Positions 11,282-23,090 of a stretch of 64,000 nt of DNA are shown piece after piece. This DNA comes from Paulownia fortunei. Taxonomy: Eukaryota; Streptophyta; Magnoliopsida; Lamiales; Paulowniaceae. The notes under the pieces were generated by a model, which had not been told where the DNA came from, searched no databases, and saw only the letters and a list, made by a program, of their open reading frames with translations. The position numbers and the translations under genes are program-made. Numbering within the stretch: the first letter of the stretch is position 1; every line of letters begins with the position of its first letter. The stretch lies in the NCBI GenBank assembly GCA_019321725.1, contig CM033108.1, positions 14,836,060 through 14,900,059 on the forward strand, read 5' to 3'.

Positions 11282-13031
11282 TATAAATTATACAGAATTT
11301 AAAAAATTTCTGTTCATGTGAACAAGTAAAATATTTATCTTGCCCCTAAGAATTCTGTCATAACCTACTTTGTAGTGTTATAATTTCCAAGTTCTATATT
11401 GATTGTTTAGTATAGCTTTGAATTGATGTTTTTTTCTAAAGTGTGGTACTTTGCTGGTATATGTCAAATGTGTATAAAAATTTCAGTTGGGGTAGATTTT
11501 TTGTGATTGGAATAAGATAACTGGCTGTGTTGCATCCTTATTATTCTTAGGGAATGAAGTTTTAGGAGCAAACCTTGTGACTGCTTTGCTAGATGAGTGC
11601 AAATCTTGGAAATTTTCTGCTGGTCCTTTTCTATTCTTGTTTTTTGGCTGATCAATATTGTTACGTTCCTTGATCTTTGAGCATAAAAACTGAGTAAGGC
11701 TGCTCAATGGTAATCTCCATGCATTTAGCTTTGCTAAATCTGCAGTCTATTCCCCTTAATTATTGTTGGTTGCCACCTCTTTGTGTCCTGCCCATATATT
11801 CTTGAAGCTTGTAAATTGCCATTGACCCTTTGTTATGAAATTGAATCACTTTCACTTTTCTTTCGTTTTTCGTTGTTTATTTTATTTTATTTAGCTTGTG
11901 CATTCCTTCACCTCTAAGGTTTTTGTTTTCAAGGGGAAAAAATAACTTAGAATAAAATGTTCAAATATGCAATTCATGGACAAATGTCAAGATGAGCCGA
12001 ATCGGAGAGCATGCTTTTAGTTGTCGTAGTGTGCGATTCGAGTGAAGCAATAATTTAATGTTAGATTCTTGAAACGTCTTACTTTTGATCTTTTCTTAGC
12101 CTCCTACTGAAGCCTAAAGCCTAAAGTGCAAAGCCTAAAGCATAAGTAAAACTGCGAACAAGTAATCTAAGGCATCCACAGGCTAATTTAATGTTAGATT
12201 CTTGAAACGTCTTACTTTTGATCTTTTCTTAGCTTCCTACTGAAGCCTAAACCCTAAAGCCTAATTTTTAATTAAGATGAACTGTGAACAACTAATCTAA
12301 GGCATCCACAGGCTAACTTTCTGGAGGAGCAGGATTAACTATTGACTTTCACGATAGTCCAATAAGTCTGCCAATTTGTTGTGATTGTCGGATTAGGTCT
12401 GCTAGGTGTAGGCAATTTTTCACTCTGGTAAATGCTCAAGTTAAGCGGATGGTGCTGACAGTGAGCATAAATGAAGTCATTGAATAAATTAAGTTCAACT
12501 GAACTTGCCTTCTGCAGCTTAGTACATCTTTATAGAGAACTGAGGCCTAAATGCAGCTGATGGGTCTCATAAAATACATAGGGAAATCGCATTAGCTGGT
12601 GCATGAAGACTTGAGTTAGCTATTGTTTTGATATTGCTGCACTTTTGGCCTCATTGTTTACGCCTTAACAACTCGTCGTGCTGTTACTTTTACCTGCTCA
12701 TTTCATGGACTGCCCAGGCTGGACACTATCTTCCACAGGTTGAATTTCTGCTGGAACAGTTTATGCTATTGCCAAAAACAAGTTGCAGTTTTATCAAGGA
12801 ACACAAGCAGTGTGAAACTCTGCACATATGGTTTCTCAAATGGTTTACTATGGTTTAAATATCCTCTTGATCATGATTTTGTGCCTATTGAATCCTAAAC
12901 CTTATGGAGTCGAGTCTAACTGTGGATTCTCCAGTGCTTGTTGCTGTCTTTGCATGCTTAACTCACATTTAGTTAGCTATTAACTTTGTTATTGTTTTTA
13001 TTTTCAGATTGATGGTGAATGCTGCCTCTGA
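11258..13031 (+). other. Possible 3' intron (11258-13007) and short last exon (13008-13031) of cpSRP43
   Basis: The codon CAA near the end of the ORF is followed directly by GTAAGT, a consensus donor, in phase 0. A good acceptor (T-rich tract, then TTTTCAG) ends at 13007, and reading on in phase 0 gives ATT GAT GGT GAA TGC TGC CTC then TGA. Splicing would replace the last seven residues (VSSNVDC) with IDGECCL. The unspliced ORF ends just after the donor, so both forms keep all three chromodomains. If unspliced, this stretch is 3' UTR and flank. It holds no other recognised gene. Confidence 0.4.
12051..12315. repeat. Tandem duplication, two units of about 133 bp
   Basis: The segment starting TAATTTAATGTTAGATTC at 12051 recurs at 12184, and both units end in GGCATCCACAGGCTA. 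The units differ mainly in the CCTAAAG-rich middle, where small insertions or deletions have occurred. They lie inside the putative 3' intron or flank of cpSRP43. Confidence 0.9.
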
Positions 13032-15252
13032 TATATCTGAAATGTACTGCCCTTCTGTTTGTAGGCGATTTTGCTAAATTTTTTGTGTGAACGACATGCC
13101 TGACAACTTGTAGCAACTCTGTTTTTATATTGAAGGGAAATAACTTTCTCAACTGTCTGCCTGCTCTTCAGGCTATATTGGCTATATTGTTGCTGAGTTT
13201 CTTTAATTTTCTTTAATTTCTTATTTATTTTTTGTTATTATTATTATTTTGGTGCAATGGAGATGTAGCAAAATTAAGATGGCATTTCGAAGGCTACCCA
13301 ATCGGAATATTTTAATCCAAATAAGCTTTGGTCGAATCCATACATTCCAAGATGGATGATCAATTCGAAATTAAGTATTACTACATTTGTTATGTTATGT
13401 GATTAGTTGGATTAATATATACCAGAGTCATACCAGGGAGGAGCAAATATGATACCAAATGTTGATCTTATGTATGATAATAAAAAAACTTTCCAATTCA
13501 ACCTTATCAAAAACCATAGCTTTTCCCCACAAGTATAGATCTCACCCTCCCAATAAGACCAATGGGCTTTTCCAAAGTTGAATTACCTTTTGTGCTAAAC
13601 TCATTTCCCAAACTCTCCCAATATTTCATCAAATCTCTTCAAGTCACAATTCAATAACAAACAAGCAACCAATTTTGTGTTCTTTATTAATCAATTCTAA
13701 TTCTTATTTTAAATGATTCTGCTTATACTAACTTGTTTGAGACCAGGCATCAGATCGTAGCCTTTAAACCAGATATTGATATTGGAAATTGAATTAGAAA
13801 ATCAAGTTTTCGATACAAAAATTCTACTTCGAAGACAGTTGTAACCATTTTCACTTAAACTTGTAATTTGTTATTTCTTCTCAATATTTTAAACGTATTT
13901 TATTTACATAAAATTTGCGTTAAAAATAGTTTTATAGTCATGATGTAAATTATTTCTCATATTTGAGCTTTTTCCCTGTCTGTTCTCTGTTGCACATCAA
14001 TTCTCAAAATATTGATGATGTTGTTTGGAGCATAAAAGCAATGAGAAAATTCTAACATTTTTTCAAGTGTTTTAGCAACTGACACCGTTTTTAATTCAAC
14101 TTCGAATCTTATTTTACCCTACTGAGAGTTCATAAAAGTACGTTCATGTTTTTACAAAAATATAATTTGTAGATCTATTTTGTGTAGAGGCAAAGCTCCA
14201 AGCCAATTTTTTAAAGGTTATAACCCATTTATTCATATATTTTTGTTTTTTATTATTCCAAACTCTGAAAATGTATTTATTGTAGTTAAATTGAAATTTA
14301 ACAACACACATTTAAGCATTTTTAAAATGAAACCCAATTGTTCATGTGAATATGCGTGAATCATTTCTCTATTTTTCCCTATATAGAAAATAAACTAAAT
14401 TGTAATTTAACTATGAAACCTAAATGTTCACGTGAACAACATACAGATAAAAAATTCTGAAAACAGAACCCTTGTTGTTCATGTGAACATGCTTCATTCA
14501 TGTTCACGGTTATGTCTACTAAATTTCAATAATTACTTTTAGAGTGAAAATATAAAATATCTAAAACTGTTTTCACAAGTATCATCCCAAACTCTGTACC
14601 AATTAAACATGAACATTCATTGTTGGGCATACTTTTTTTTTTCTTTTTTAATAAAAAATGGATTTCTTGAAAATTGACAAGTTTTTTTCATCTGCACCCA
14701 AATTCTCATGTTATTGTATGCCAGCAGGAGAACCTTATATTGCGAAGTACAAACTTGCTGCTCATCAAATAAATAGTACATTTCTAATTTAAGGAAATAG
14801 TTGGCTAAAAAAGATAATTTCTCAAAATTCAAAGTGGCTTTAATGCAAATTACGTCTAATCATGGATAGAAAGGCTCGTGCTTAGGAATTGAGCGTTATT
14901 CAATGGAGAATGATATTTTGAATCAACTGTTCTAATTTATATTTCATCATAACATAAATACACATTAAAAATGTATAATTCAACATATGATGTGAAATAA
15001 AAAATAAAATACTAATTTATAATAGAAATATAGAACCACTCCTAGTTAGACTTGGATAGTAGAAAGCCACCTCATGGAAAGTGGGAGTAGGGCCCATGTT
15101 GTTAGTAACTCATGCAATTCCCTAATTACAAGCTTTAGACAAGTGTACAACATGGAACTTCAAAGTTGAAAATTGCATATTTCTTTCAACAAATTGTAGG
15201 AATGGCATCCGGAGGGAGGTCCATTTGGGCCGCTCCATTTAGCGCTTCTCCT
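13032..15252. other. No gene recognised; cluster of palindromic GTTCACGTGAAC-like motifs
   Basis: AT-rich sequence without credible ORFs. Between about 14330 and 14515 a near-palindrome occurs repeatedly: GTTCATGTGAAT (near 14340), the perfect GTTCACGTGAAC (near 14428), GTTCATGTGAAC (near 14479) and a half-site TGTTCACGG (near 14500). Another GTTCATGTGAAC is at about 11311. Confidence 0.5.
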
Positions 15253-15879
15253 AGATCTAGTCAAGGGTTGAAAAATTTCAATCTTTACTCGTAATTTGAA
15301 AGGTCGATTACAGTCTAAATCCAAAAATTGATAAGTTGGTTTTGGTTCTGGGCCTAGTTAATAGCTACATTCGGGCCAGTTCTGACCTATATATATATTT
15401 TTTTTTAAATTTTGAGTTATATTTTAAAAAATTATTATTTATTAACTAAAATTTAATTCTATGAAATTATAATTTCTTAAAACAAAAAATATCTTGAAGT
15501 TTTAAACTTAAATTTAAATAAAAATCTTTCAACTTAAATTTAAAAAAAATATTGTTAATTTTTGAACTTAATGAAAAAATTTAAACTTAAATTTGAAAAA
15601 AATAAATATTGCTAACTAAAATTTAATTATTTAATATTTTAATTATAATAAACTTAAAAAATAAAAAAAAGATACATCAACTTGAAGTTTTAAAGTTTAA
15701 CTTTAAATTTCAATAAAAAATTTACATTTAAATTTAAATTATATAATTAAAAATAATTTAAATTTTTTAAATAATTAAACTTATATTTAAGTTACTTATG
15801 TATCCTCTTAAAGTATAAACGAATCAAAGCCCACACAATTCTTATCTTTTTACCCTTTTTACATTAGGAAGTGGCAATG

Positions 15880-16224
15880 CTCAATCACTCCCATCCATTC
15901 TCTTCATCGTTCCATCTGTGTCATCCTCTTGATCTTTCTCCGAATTCGATTGACCTTCTCTTCGTACGGAGCCTTTGATCCAATCATCAAGACATGCCTA
16001 GTCTTCAAAATTTTTGAAAGATAAGGTTGAGCATTTCTCACTCAATATGTTGCCTCCCGCATTGAAGATTTGCTCCACTGCAATGGTTGAGATGGGTGAA
16101 GCAAGTATCTCCTTCGCCATCACGAATAAAGTTGGGTAAGTTTGCTCATTTTGTGACCATCATCGCAAAATATCAAATTCTCCATCATCATCTGTCTCAT
16201 TAAACTCAAATAAAATATTAAAAT
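15880..16224 (-). pseudogene. hAT transposase, C-terminal dimerisation domain (3' part)
   Basis: The minus strand reads FEFNETDDDGEFDILRWW, then YPTLFVMAKEILASPIST and FNAGGNIL. This is the hAT C-terminal dimerisation domain, whose usual wording is DILxWW, YPxLxxMAxxxLAxPxST and FSxGGxxL. The segment ends exactly at the solo LTR (TSD AAAAT at 16220-16224), and its frame continues into 18348-18352 on the other side. Stops further downstream confirm decay. Confidence 0.85.
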
Positions 16225-18347
16225 TATTGGGTTCGTGTGATCCGAGGGTATGCGCAGTGGAAAATTAAAAATTTTAAAAATATTAAACTATAATAGTTAT
16301 AGTAATACCCCATATTCGATGCAATTTTTAATGATCTCACAATTTTCAATGATTGTAATAAAATAACAAAAGTATCAATTTATACATTTCTTTACACTCT
16401 GGTTGTCGTACGGTATGGAATAATCAATTGCTAGTCCATTTTCTGAATTTGTCTACACTTTGAGCAAGAACACAAAATCAAAATTTCGCTAGCAATTCTA
16501 ATTTCTTTTCTAATCTAGTTGATGGAGTGTGTAGAGAAAATATTAATTCTTGTTATCAACTTGTGATAAAAGAATTAATACTTAAAAATGGAATTTTTAG
16601 AGAAAAGGGACGGATGAAGAAAATTATTTTCTTATCTTAATTTCTATATGGCCAAAGATTATAGGGATGATTTATATCTTACAATTTTCAGCCATGAGGT
16701 ATATATAGGGGCCTCAAAATTAGAAGAGTCATACTTTTGGTATTTTGTGTCTCCTTTTGATTGGTTGGAATATAGTTTGGTTCATCCAAACTTCTTTCAA
16801 TTTTATTTCTTTCATATCTTCCAAAGATATTCAAGATTATCCAAAAATTCCAAACTCTTAACTTTCCATCATTTTTCAATCACTTTCATGGGCCTTTCCT
16901 AATAGGCCTTTTTGAATTGGGCTTGAACTTTAAAATAAATTCCATAATTAATTCAATTAATTATCTTACCTAAATTAATTAATTCCATCTAGCCCATCTA
17001 ATCAAATTAGACCCAATTAAATAATGCAATTATTTAATTAAGTAAATCAATTTAATAATTAAATTAATTTATAGACTACAAAATTAATTTGATCCAATCA
17101 AATAATTATTTTACTCTAATTGGGCTACTTAGTCTTTTTAAATCCAATTAAATAATCTAATTATTTAATTAAATAATTAATTCAATTTTTTGAATTAATT
17201 TAAGCAATAATTAATTAATCTCTATTAATTAAATGGATCCAACCCTTTGGATCAATTCCTAAATTAGAAATATTCCATCTTAAATTGTATGTGATCCTTT
17301 AGGTTCACAACTGGGTTAGTAGTGGGTTTGTAATATTTTCAACTTATGAATAATAATAATTATTTTGATTAAATAATTCAATTAATTAGTCCACTTGAAA
17401 TTAACTCTTTAATTTCAAAAACTTCACAAGTCATGGGAAACACTTAGCAAGTGTATCATAACTACCTAGACTTCGGTGAAATAGTGAGTAAACCTATTTC
17501 AATTATTAGTACCATACATGTAAGGTCTTTTCATCAACTAATTTCCCAATTGAGTTTAGAGCATGGATCAATAGTCGAAACACTAATTACTCAACAACTA
17601 TGATTTCATTTTAAGTTTCAATGACTCATGACGAATCATTAGAAAACCCTTATCTAACATTCATTCTGCTTTGGCCAAGAACTTATAAGTCATGAACTAT
17701 GAAAATATAGGAGATTCACTTATTTTACCAGACAAGTGACGGATCATTTGTTGACCACTCATTAACCTGCATACATACCAATGCAATATCCAATGTATCC
17801 CTTTTGTGATTATCAGGCAATCAGAAGATGCATCAAATTCAAATACGACATGCATAAGGCTACCATGGTGTCTCAAGTCATAAGATTAACCATGTACTAT
17901 CATAACATAGAATTTCTTATCTAGACAAACAAGTTTCCAATTAAGAAATTCTAGTAGGCTTGTTTAGTATACTTATTCCTTAACAAGCACCCGCATACAT
18001 GCACTAGCGTCACTACGCCAATGTCCATGGAGCAAGACATCCTTCTCATGTGAGCATGCATTGTATGCGTGAGTTTATTGGGCTATTTGATGTCTCATAT
18101 CAAAAAGCCCTTGACTTGGAACTAATTTAAGACCAAAGCCATAGAGGCATATTCCATGATCAACATCAAATGCGTGACCATGTCCCGTAGCTAAGTTTGG
18201 TCTAGGGACTTTATCTATTTACAAGAAGCAATTAAAGATATAAAAATTTGTCTTTTATTAATATGATTTGAAAAAGATTATTTTTTTTCAAATACATAAG
18301 TATAAAAGATGCCCAATCTAATTGGCATGCCGGAAACTACTCTAACA
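16225..18347 (-). mobile_element. Solo LTR of Angela/TAR-like copia, inserted in the hAT transposase gene
   Basis: The left end TATTGGGTTCGTGTGATC matches the reverse complement of the LTR end at 58593 (TGTTGGGTTCGCGCGATC), and the right end reads ACTACTCTAACA. Length (2123 bp) agrees with the complete LTRs at 49238-51405 and 56415-58593. Perfect 5-bp target duplications AAAAT flank it (16220-16224 and 18348-18352). No internal domain is present, so it arose by LTR-LTR recombination. Confidence 0.9.
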
Positions 18348-20030
18348 AAAATAACTCTAAAGTTTCTAGGTAGAACTTGAGGATCTCTTGGACGTTTTGT
18401 CCATTTCCCTAAGTAAAAATTGTGCCACCATAAGCCGAGAACTACTACTACTACTACTGCTGCTAGTTCTTTTTGTTTCAAATTGAGTAGTTTGTGAATC
18501 ATGTTTTGAACTATATTCAATATAAAATTCATTTAAAATTACTTTAACTTTGAATATAATATTTCCCACATCTTGAGTATAATCATCTTCAAAACGCCTT
18601 AAAGCATTATAAAAGATCATTAACATATCTTGTAAATCTTCTAATTTGAGCCTAAGGTCAAATACAACATCAATTAAATTAATTTCTAGAATTTCCAATT
18701 TTTTTTTTCCATTTACTCTATATTGATTAAACACAATTTACTAAATTATCATTTTTGGAGTTAATATTATCATGTAAAACTAATGCAATATTATAATAAT
18801 TTAATAATATTAGATGAGAAGTTGGAGAATAAATACTAGATAATTCTAAAGTAGCAAATATTTTTAAAATATTACAAATTTTTTCACATATTGTCCAATG
18901 ATATGGATATAAATGTAAATGAGTATTAATATTTTGTAAAAAAAAATTGACATAACAAATATTTATAGTCAAAAGATTCTTTTAATAATCTATATGCTAA
19001 ATTCCAATAGGTTGGAACATCTCGTGGAAATGTTTTAGGCCTCATACCGTTGTCCTTGCAAAATTTAAACCATTGTTTATTAACGTATGGATGTGTCCAT
19101 AAATGAAAAAATGCTTGCCTAATGGGTTTAAATTGATTATCTAGAGCTCTGAAATCATCTTGTACACATAAATTTAAAATATAACATATACATCTAACAT
19201 GAAATTTTTTACCATTAGTTGATGGTTGACAAGCAGTTTTAAGATTATCAATACTAATATTATTAGCTGCAACATTGTCAAATGATATCGAAAACAAATT
19301 ATGAACTAAATTATATTCTTCTAATCTTAAAAATATAATTTGTGAAATATTTGTAGCTATGTGTGAACTATGAAAAACTCTAAATGCAAGTAATCTTTTT
19401 TGAATTGTCCAAGAATCATCAATCCAATGGCATGTAATACCCATATATGAATATATTTGCCAATGGTCACTCTAAATATTACTACATAAAGAAATTTTAT
19501 TATGTACATTGTTTAATATTTTTTTAACTATTTTTTAGTTTTATTATATAATTTTTTTATATAGTGTGTTAGTGTGGTTCGTGGAACACCTTTAGCCGCA
19601 TGATTATATGTTGTTTGAATTAACTCATTAAAAAATAATTTATTTACAAAACTAAAACTAAGATGTTCAACAGAAACAAATCTAGCTAAATTTTTTCTAC
19701 ATCTAACATCATTATATTTAAATAAGAAAAAATCGTTATCTCCATCGGCGCCGAAAAATGCAAACGATGACATTTGGTTTGAGTACGATCAATGCAAAAT
19801 TCCACCAGATGCTTCTTCTCCACATGTCTTATTAAGGATCCATAACTGCCTCCGAATTAAAATTTATAAAATTGTGAGCAATACTTACAATTTGCTCACA
19901 TCTCTTTATTCAAAAGTATTACTTTATCAAAATGTTTGGTAAAAATGAAAGATTTGAGAGATGGAGTAGATCGAGTATTAGCACCACTCATTATTTTTTG
20001 AGTAGTAAATAAGTGAGCTTGCTATTCATC
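18348..20030 (-). pseudogene. hAT transposase, BED zinc finger and catalytic region (5' part)
   Basis: Reading leftwards: a decayed BED-type zinc finger (about 19930-19790, RHVEKKH-like wording); a block with VPRTTLTHYIKKLY (19528-19773); a long ORF (18926-19444) with CHWIDDSWTIQKRLLAFR, FSISFDNVAANN, CQPSTNGKKFHVRCICYILN and the plant hAT motif PRDVPTYWNLAYRLLKESF; then 18366-18734 with a low-complexity Ser run and 18278-18532 with LGKWTKRP. Several stops and frame changes separate them. It resembles RICESLEEPER-type hAT proteins and is not functional as it stands. Confidence 0.85.
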
Positions 20031-20553
20031 ACTCAACTCCACCTCAAATCCATGTTGAGCCTAGGTTTCTCGTCGGTAGCGGATATCTTTTCCTTACCTC
20101 TGTTGCTTGAACTGACTATTTTTGATAATTGATGAAAATTTAGAAATATAGAATTGAAGAATGAAGAATTGAAGATGAAGGAAATAAAATATAAAAAATG
20201 ATTTAATGAAAGAATTAAGAATAAATAATTAAATACTTGAAATAGTATTAATAATTTGCAATTGAGGGTTGAGAGAATTGAGAGTAGAGAATTATAGAAT
20301 TGAGAGTTAAGGATATAGAAGTGTGAAAAAAAAATGAAGGAGAGAGGGGGAACTTTTGTAATAAAAAAAGGTTGGGTAGGGAGGGGGGGAGGAGTTTGAC
20401 CATTGGCAATGGCCATTTTTTTTAAAAAAATGATTGGACCACCCACTGGGTGCACGGGTTGGGGAAACCCAACCTGTATTTGGCCCTTGATCCTAAGAGC
20501 TGGTTACGAGACGGGTCTGGTTCAGGTTCCAACCCAACCTATGGTCAGGTCTA
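20031..20553 (-). other. hAT 5' leader and right terminal region
   Basis: Contains the presumed untranslated 5' part of the hAT gene and a subterminal segment with repeated ACCCAACC / GGGTTGGG wording, typical of hAT ends. The long minus-strand ORF here is hydrophobic and low-complexity and looks like chance. Confidence 0.4.
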
Positions 20554-20578
20554 CCTCTCCTCTTGCAAATAAAATCAA

Positions 20579-21004
20579 GGGAAAAATATATAAACCCCTT
20601 TCTAAACTTTGTCTATGGTTGCAAATATTCCCTAAACTTGCAAATATAACATTTATCCATATGAACTTACAAATGTACTATTTATCCCCTGAATTAAATA
20701 TTTGAATAAAATTATCCTCAATATAATGATTTTATATAGTTTTTAGTATATTTTAATTATTTTGAACCCAAATTCAATTTAAGTTTTTTAATTACAAAAA
20801 ATATTTTAAATTATAATTTTTTTAAAAAATAATTAGTAACTTAACTAATTCAAATTAAAAAAAATAAAATAATACACAAAAATATTAAACATGAAAAATT
20901 ATTTGATTCTTTGAATTCAATATAAATTATTAATTATTTAATATAAATAAATTTTGAACTCTTTTGGATAAAGATGAATAAGTATATTTTTGTAAACTTA
21001 ATTC

Positions 21005-21037
<33 letters not shown>

Positions 21038-21622
21038 TAAGTTGAATAAAAGTAACTTATGCATTTTTATTGACAAGGGTAAAAATTTTATTGAAATATA
21101 TCTTTGTTCAATTTAAAAAATAAATATATCTAAATATCAATGGAGATATAATTATTTATTTTTATCCAAAAGAGTTCAAAATTCATTTAGATCAAGTAGT
21201 TAATATTTTATTTTGAATTCAAATAATTGAAATAATGCTATCATGTTTAATACTTTTTTGTGTATTTATTATACTCTTTAATTACTTTAATTTTTTAAAA
21301 AATTTGAATTGCTTAACTTACTAATTATTTTTTTCTAAAATTATAATTGGAAATATTTTTTGATTAAAAAATTAAAATTAAATATAGGATGCAAAATGTT
21401 TAAAATATACTAAAAACTATATAAATTCATGGCATTGAATGCAATTTTGTCCAAATATTCAATTCAGCGGGAGAAAATATTATATTTGTAAGTTCAGAGA
21501 GTGTTTGAGACCATATGCGAAGTTCAGAAGGTTTATATTTTTGACCCAAGGATATAAATATTACATTTGTAAGTTCATCTGCAATCAAGGTGAAGTTTAG
21601 GGGGAATTTTTATATTTTTCCC
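20579..21622. mobile_element. Fold-back Mutator-like MITE with 9-bp target duplication
   Basis: Starts GGGAAAAATATATAAACC and ends with the inverted copy TATATTTTTCCC. Perfect 9-bp target duplications TAAAATCAA flank it (20570-20578 and 21623-21631), which is the Mutator-superfamily length. The arms are long: outer blocks (20579-20760 against 21622-21395) and inner blocks (for example CTCTTTTGGATAAA at 20959 against TTTATCCAAAAGAG at 21157) pair around an (AT)n core near 21007-21031. The arms therefore cover almost the whole element. No ORF is present, so transposase must be supplied elsewhere. Confidence 0.85.
21007..21031. repeat. (AT)n microsatellite at the centre of the fold-back element
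   Basis: Uninterrupted alternating AT at the turn of the inverted repeat, where a cruciform tip would form. Confidence 0.9.
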
Positions 21623-21631
21623 TAAAATCAA

Positions 21632-21959
21632 ATGCTAATTTTCAACTGCAGCAAAAGCTTCCAAACAATACTAAGTTTTGTTCTCTCTCATCTCCTTTTC
21701 ATAAAGATATGCTTAACCCCACTTTTCTATTAGATGTGACCGAGATTATATAAATTTTTTGTCCTTACAACATATCCGGCTTGAGTGATATATACAACTG
21801 AATAGCTCAATTGGTCACCACATCTTCTGTAAGATGCCAACCACGAAACAGGTCATACTACAATTGAACAGCTAAACAGGTCATCACATTCTTTTGAAGA
21901 TGACATCACACTCTATGAAATGTCCAACTTGAATCATAATTATTAGAGACTAGCTGGAT
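21632..21959. other. No gene recognised
   Basis: Ordinary AT-rich sequence between the fold-back element and an LTR fragment. Confidence 0.5.
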
Positions 21960-22268
21960 GAGCCATTATATTAGTCACTTTTATACTCTTCTAATGAACA
22001 ATATTTTTCAATCAATATCACTAAACTAGGTATTTCTTCATTGTTATTTATTTTTATTTAAATTTAAATAAAAATTCCTAAATCATACATAGTTATGTAA
22101 CATGATCGCGCATATGATGATGATAATGAAATATGCAATTTTAAATCATTCGAAGTCGAGAATTATTGATACAGAAAATCGATGATTCAGCCCAAGACTT
22201 GCACATATAATTTATGCTCATAACGAGGATATCTCATTTCATAGACATTAAACTTGACATTGGAGTCC
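21960..22268 (+). mobile_element. Fragment of Angela/TAR-like copia LTR, plus orientation
   Basis: The order TTTTATACTCTTCTAATGAACA, then CATACATAGTTATGTAACATG, GCGCATATGATGATGAT and GACTTGCACAT follows the first 350 bases of the LTR at 56415. It is strongly diverged and cut off where the copia C pol remnant begins. Confidence 0.65.
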
Positions 22269-22274
22269 ATAAAG

Positions 22275-22494
22275 ATGTCTACAACTTACACCCAAGCATG
22301 CTAGTCTGCTCTAGTTGATCGAGAATGTATTTTCTTTGGGAAATACAAATTCCTTTCTTAAACCGAACAACTTCCACTATGAGGAAATACTTGAAATCTC
22401 CTATATCCTTTATCTCAAATTTCTTGGCAAGAAAGTTTTGAGACTAACCTTCTCATCATCATAACCCCCTACAAGAATTATGTCATCGATATAT
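22275..22494 (-). pseudogene. Copia C reverse transcriptase, C-terminal part
   Basis: The minus strand reads IDDIILVGG (the YVDD catalytic motif, tyrosine codon lost at the insertion junction), then blocks like KKGICISQRKYILDQLE and TSMLGCK. Stops lie between the blocks. The catalytic motif is cut by the solo LTR starting at 22495. Confidence 0.8.
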
Positions 22495-23028
22495 TGTAAT
22501 ACTCGAGCCTCACACTACTCACCTGCTCAATATAGTTCATGCATTTTATGCCACATATGTGTCATTGCATTTTAATTGATATTTCATAATGCATTATATT
22601 TTATACGATATTTTAATAATTAAACTTTTGAAGTTGTCACGGATATTAGTTTTCAGATTCTTTAACCTAATTGGTTGAGTTGGTACTAAAATTAGAATTT
22701 AGGTGTCAACTATCAGATAATATTATGATACACGTAAGTGAAAGGTGGCATCGTTGTATTTATCGGTGTAGGATAAACTATACAAATAAATTAATTAGGG
22801 AGAAAATAATGATAGTAATAGTAATAATAATAATAAAAGAAAATAAGGACATTATCATATTAATTAAGAGGGTGTAATTTTTAATATAAAATATATTTAG
22901 GGGCTTATAAATAAATATATATAAAAATAAATAAATAATATTTTGTATTGATTATATATATAAAAATATATATATATATAAGTATATGGTTTGTAATATA
23001 ATATATATATATAAGTATATGGTGTGTA

Positions 23029-23090
<62 letters not shown>

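Larger units (their letters stand above)
15253..20553 (-). mobile_element. Decayed autonomous-type hAT transposon, split by a solo LTR
   Basis: A broken hAT transposase gene on the minus strand defines the element. Candidate termini are AGATCTAGTCAAGGGTTG at the left and, as reverse complement of the right end, TAGACCTGACCATAGGTTG. Flanking 8-mers CTTCTCCT (15245-15252) and CCTCTCCT (20554-20561) differ at one base, as expected for an old 8-bp duplication, although the two termini are offset by one base. Removing the 2.1-kb LTR leaves about 3.2 kb, a normal size for hAT. The transposase identification is firm; the exact ends are not. Confidence 0.65.

Noticed and set aside
12100..12270. CCCTAAA-like wording suggesting telomeric repeats
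   Set aside because: Only isolated CCTAAAG/CCCTAAAG units inside a 133-bp duplication, not a regular seven-base array.
20033..20455. 140-codon hydrophobic minus-strand ORF
   Set aside because: Low-complexity Leu/Phe/Ser product in the hAT leader; no membrane-protein family wording.
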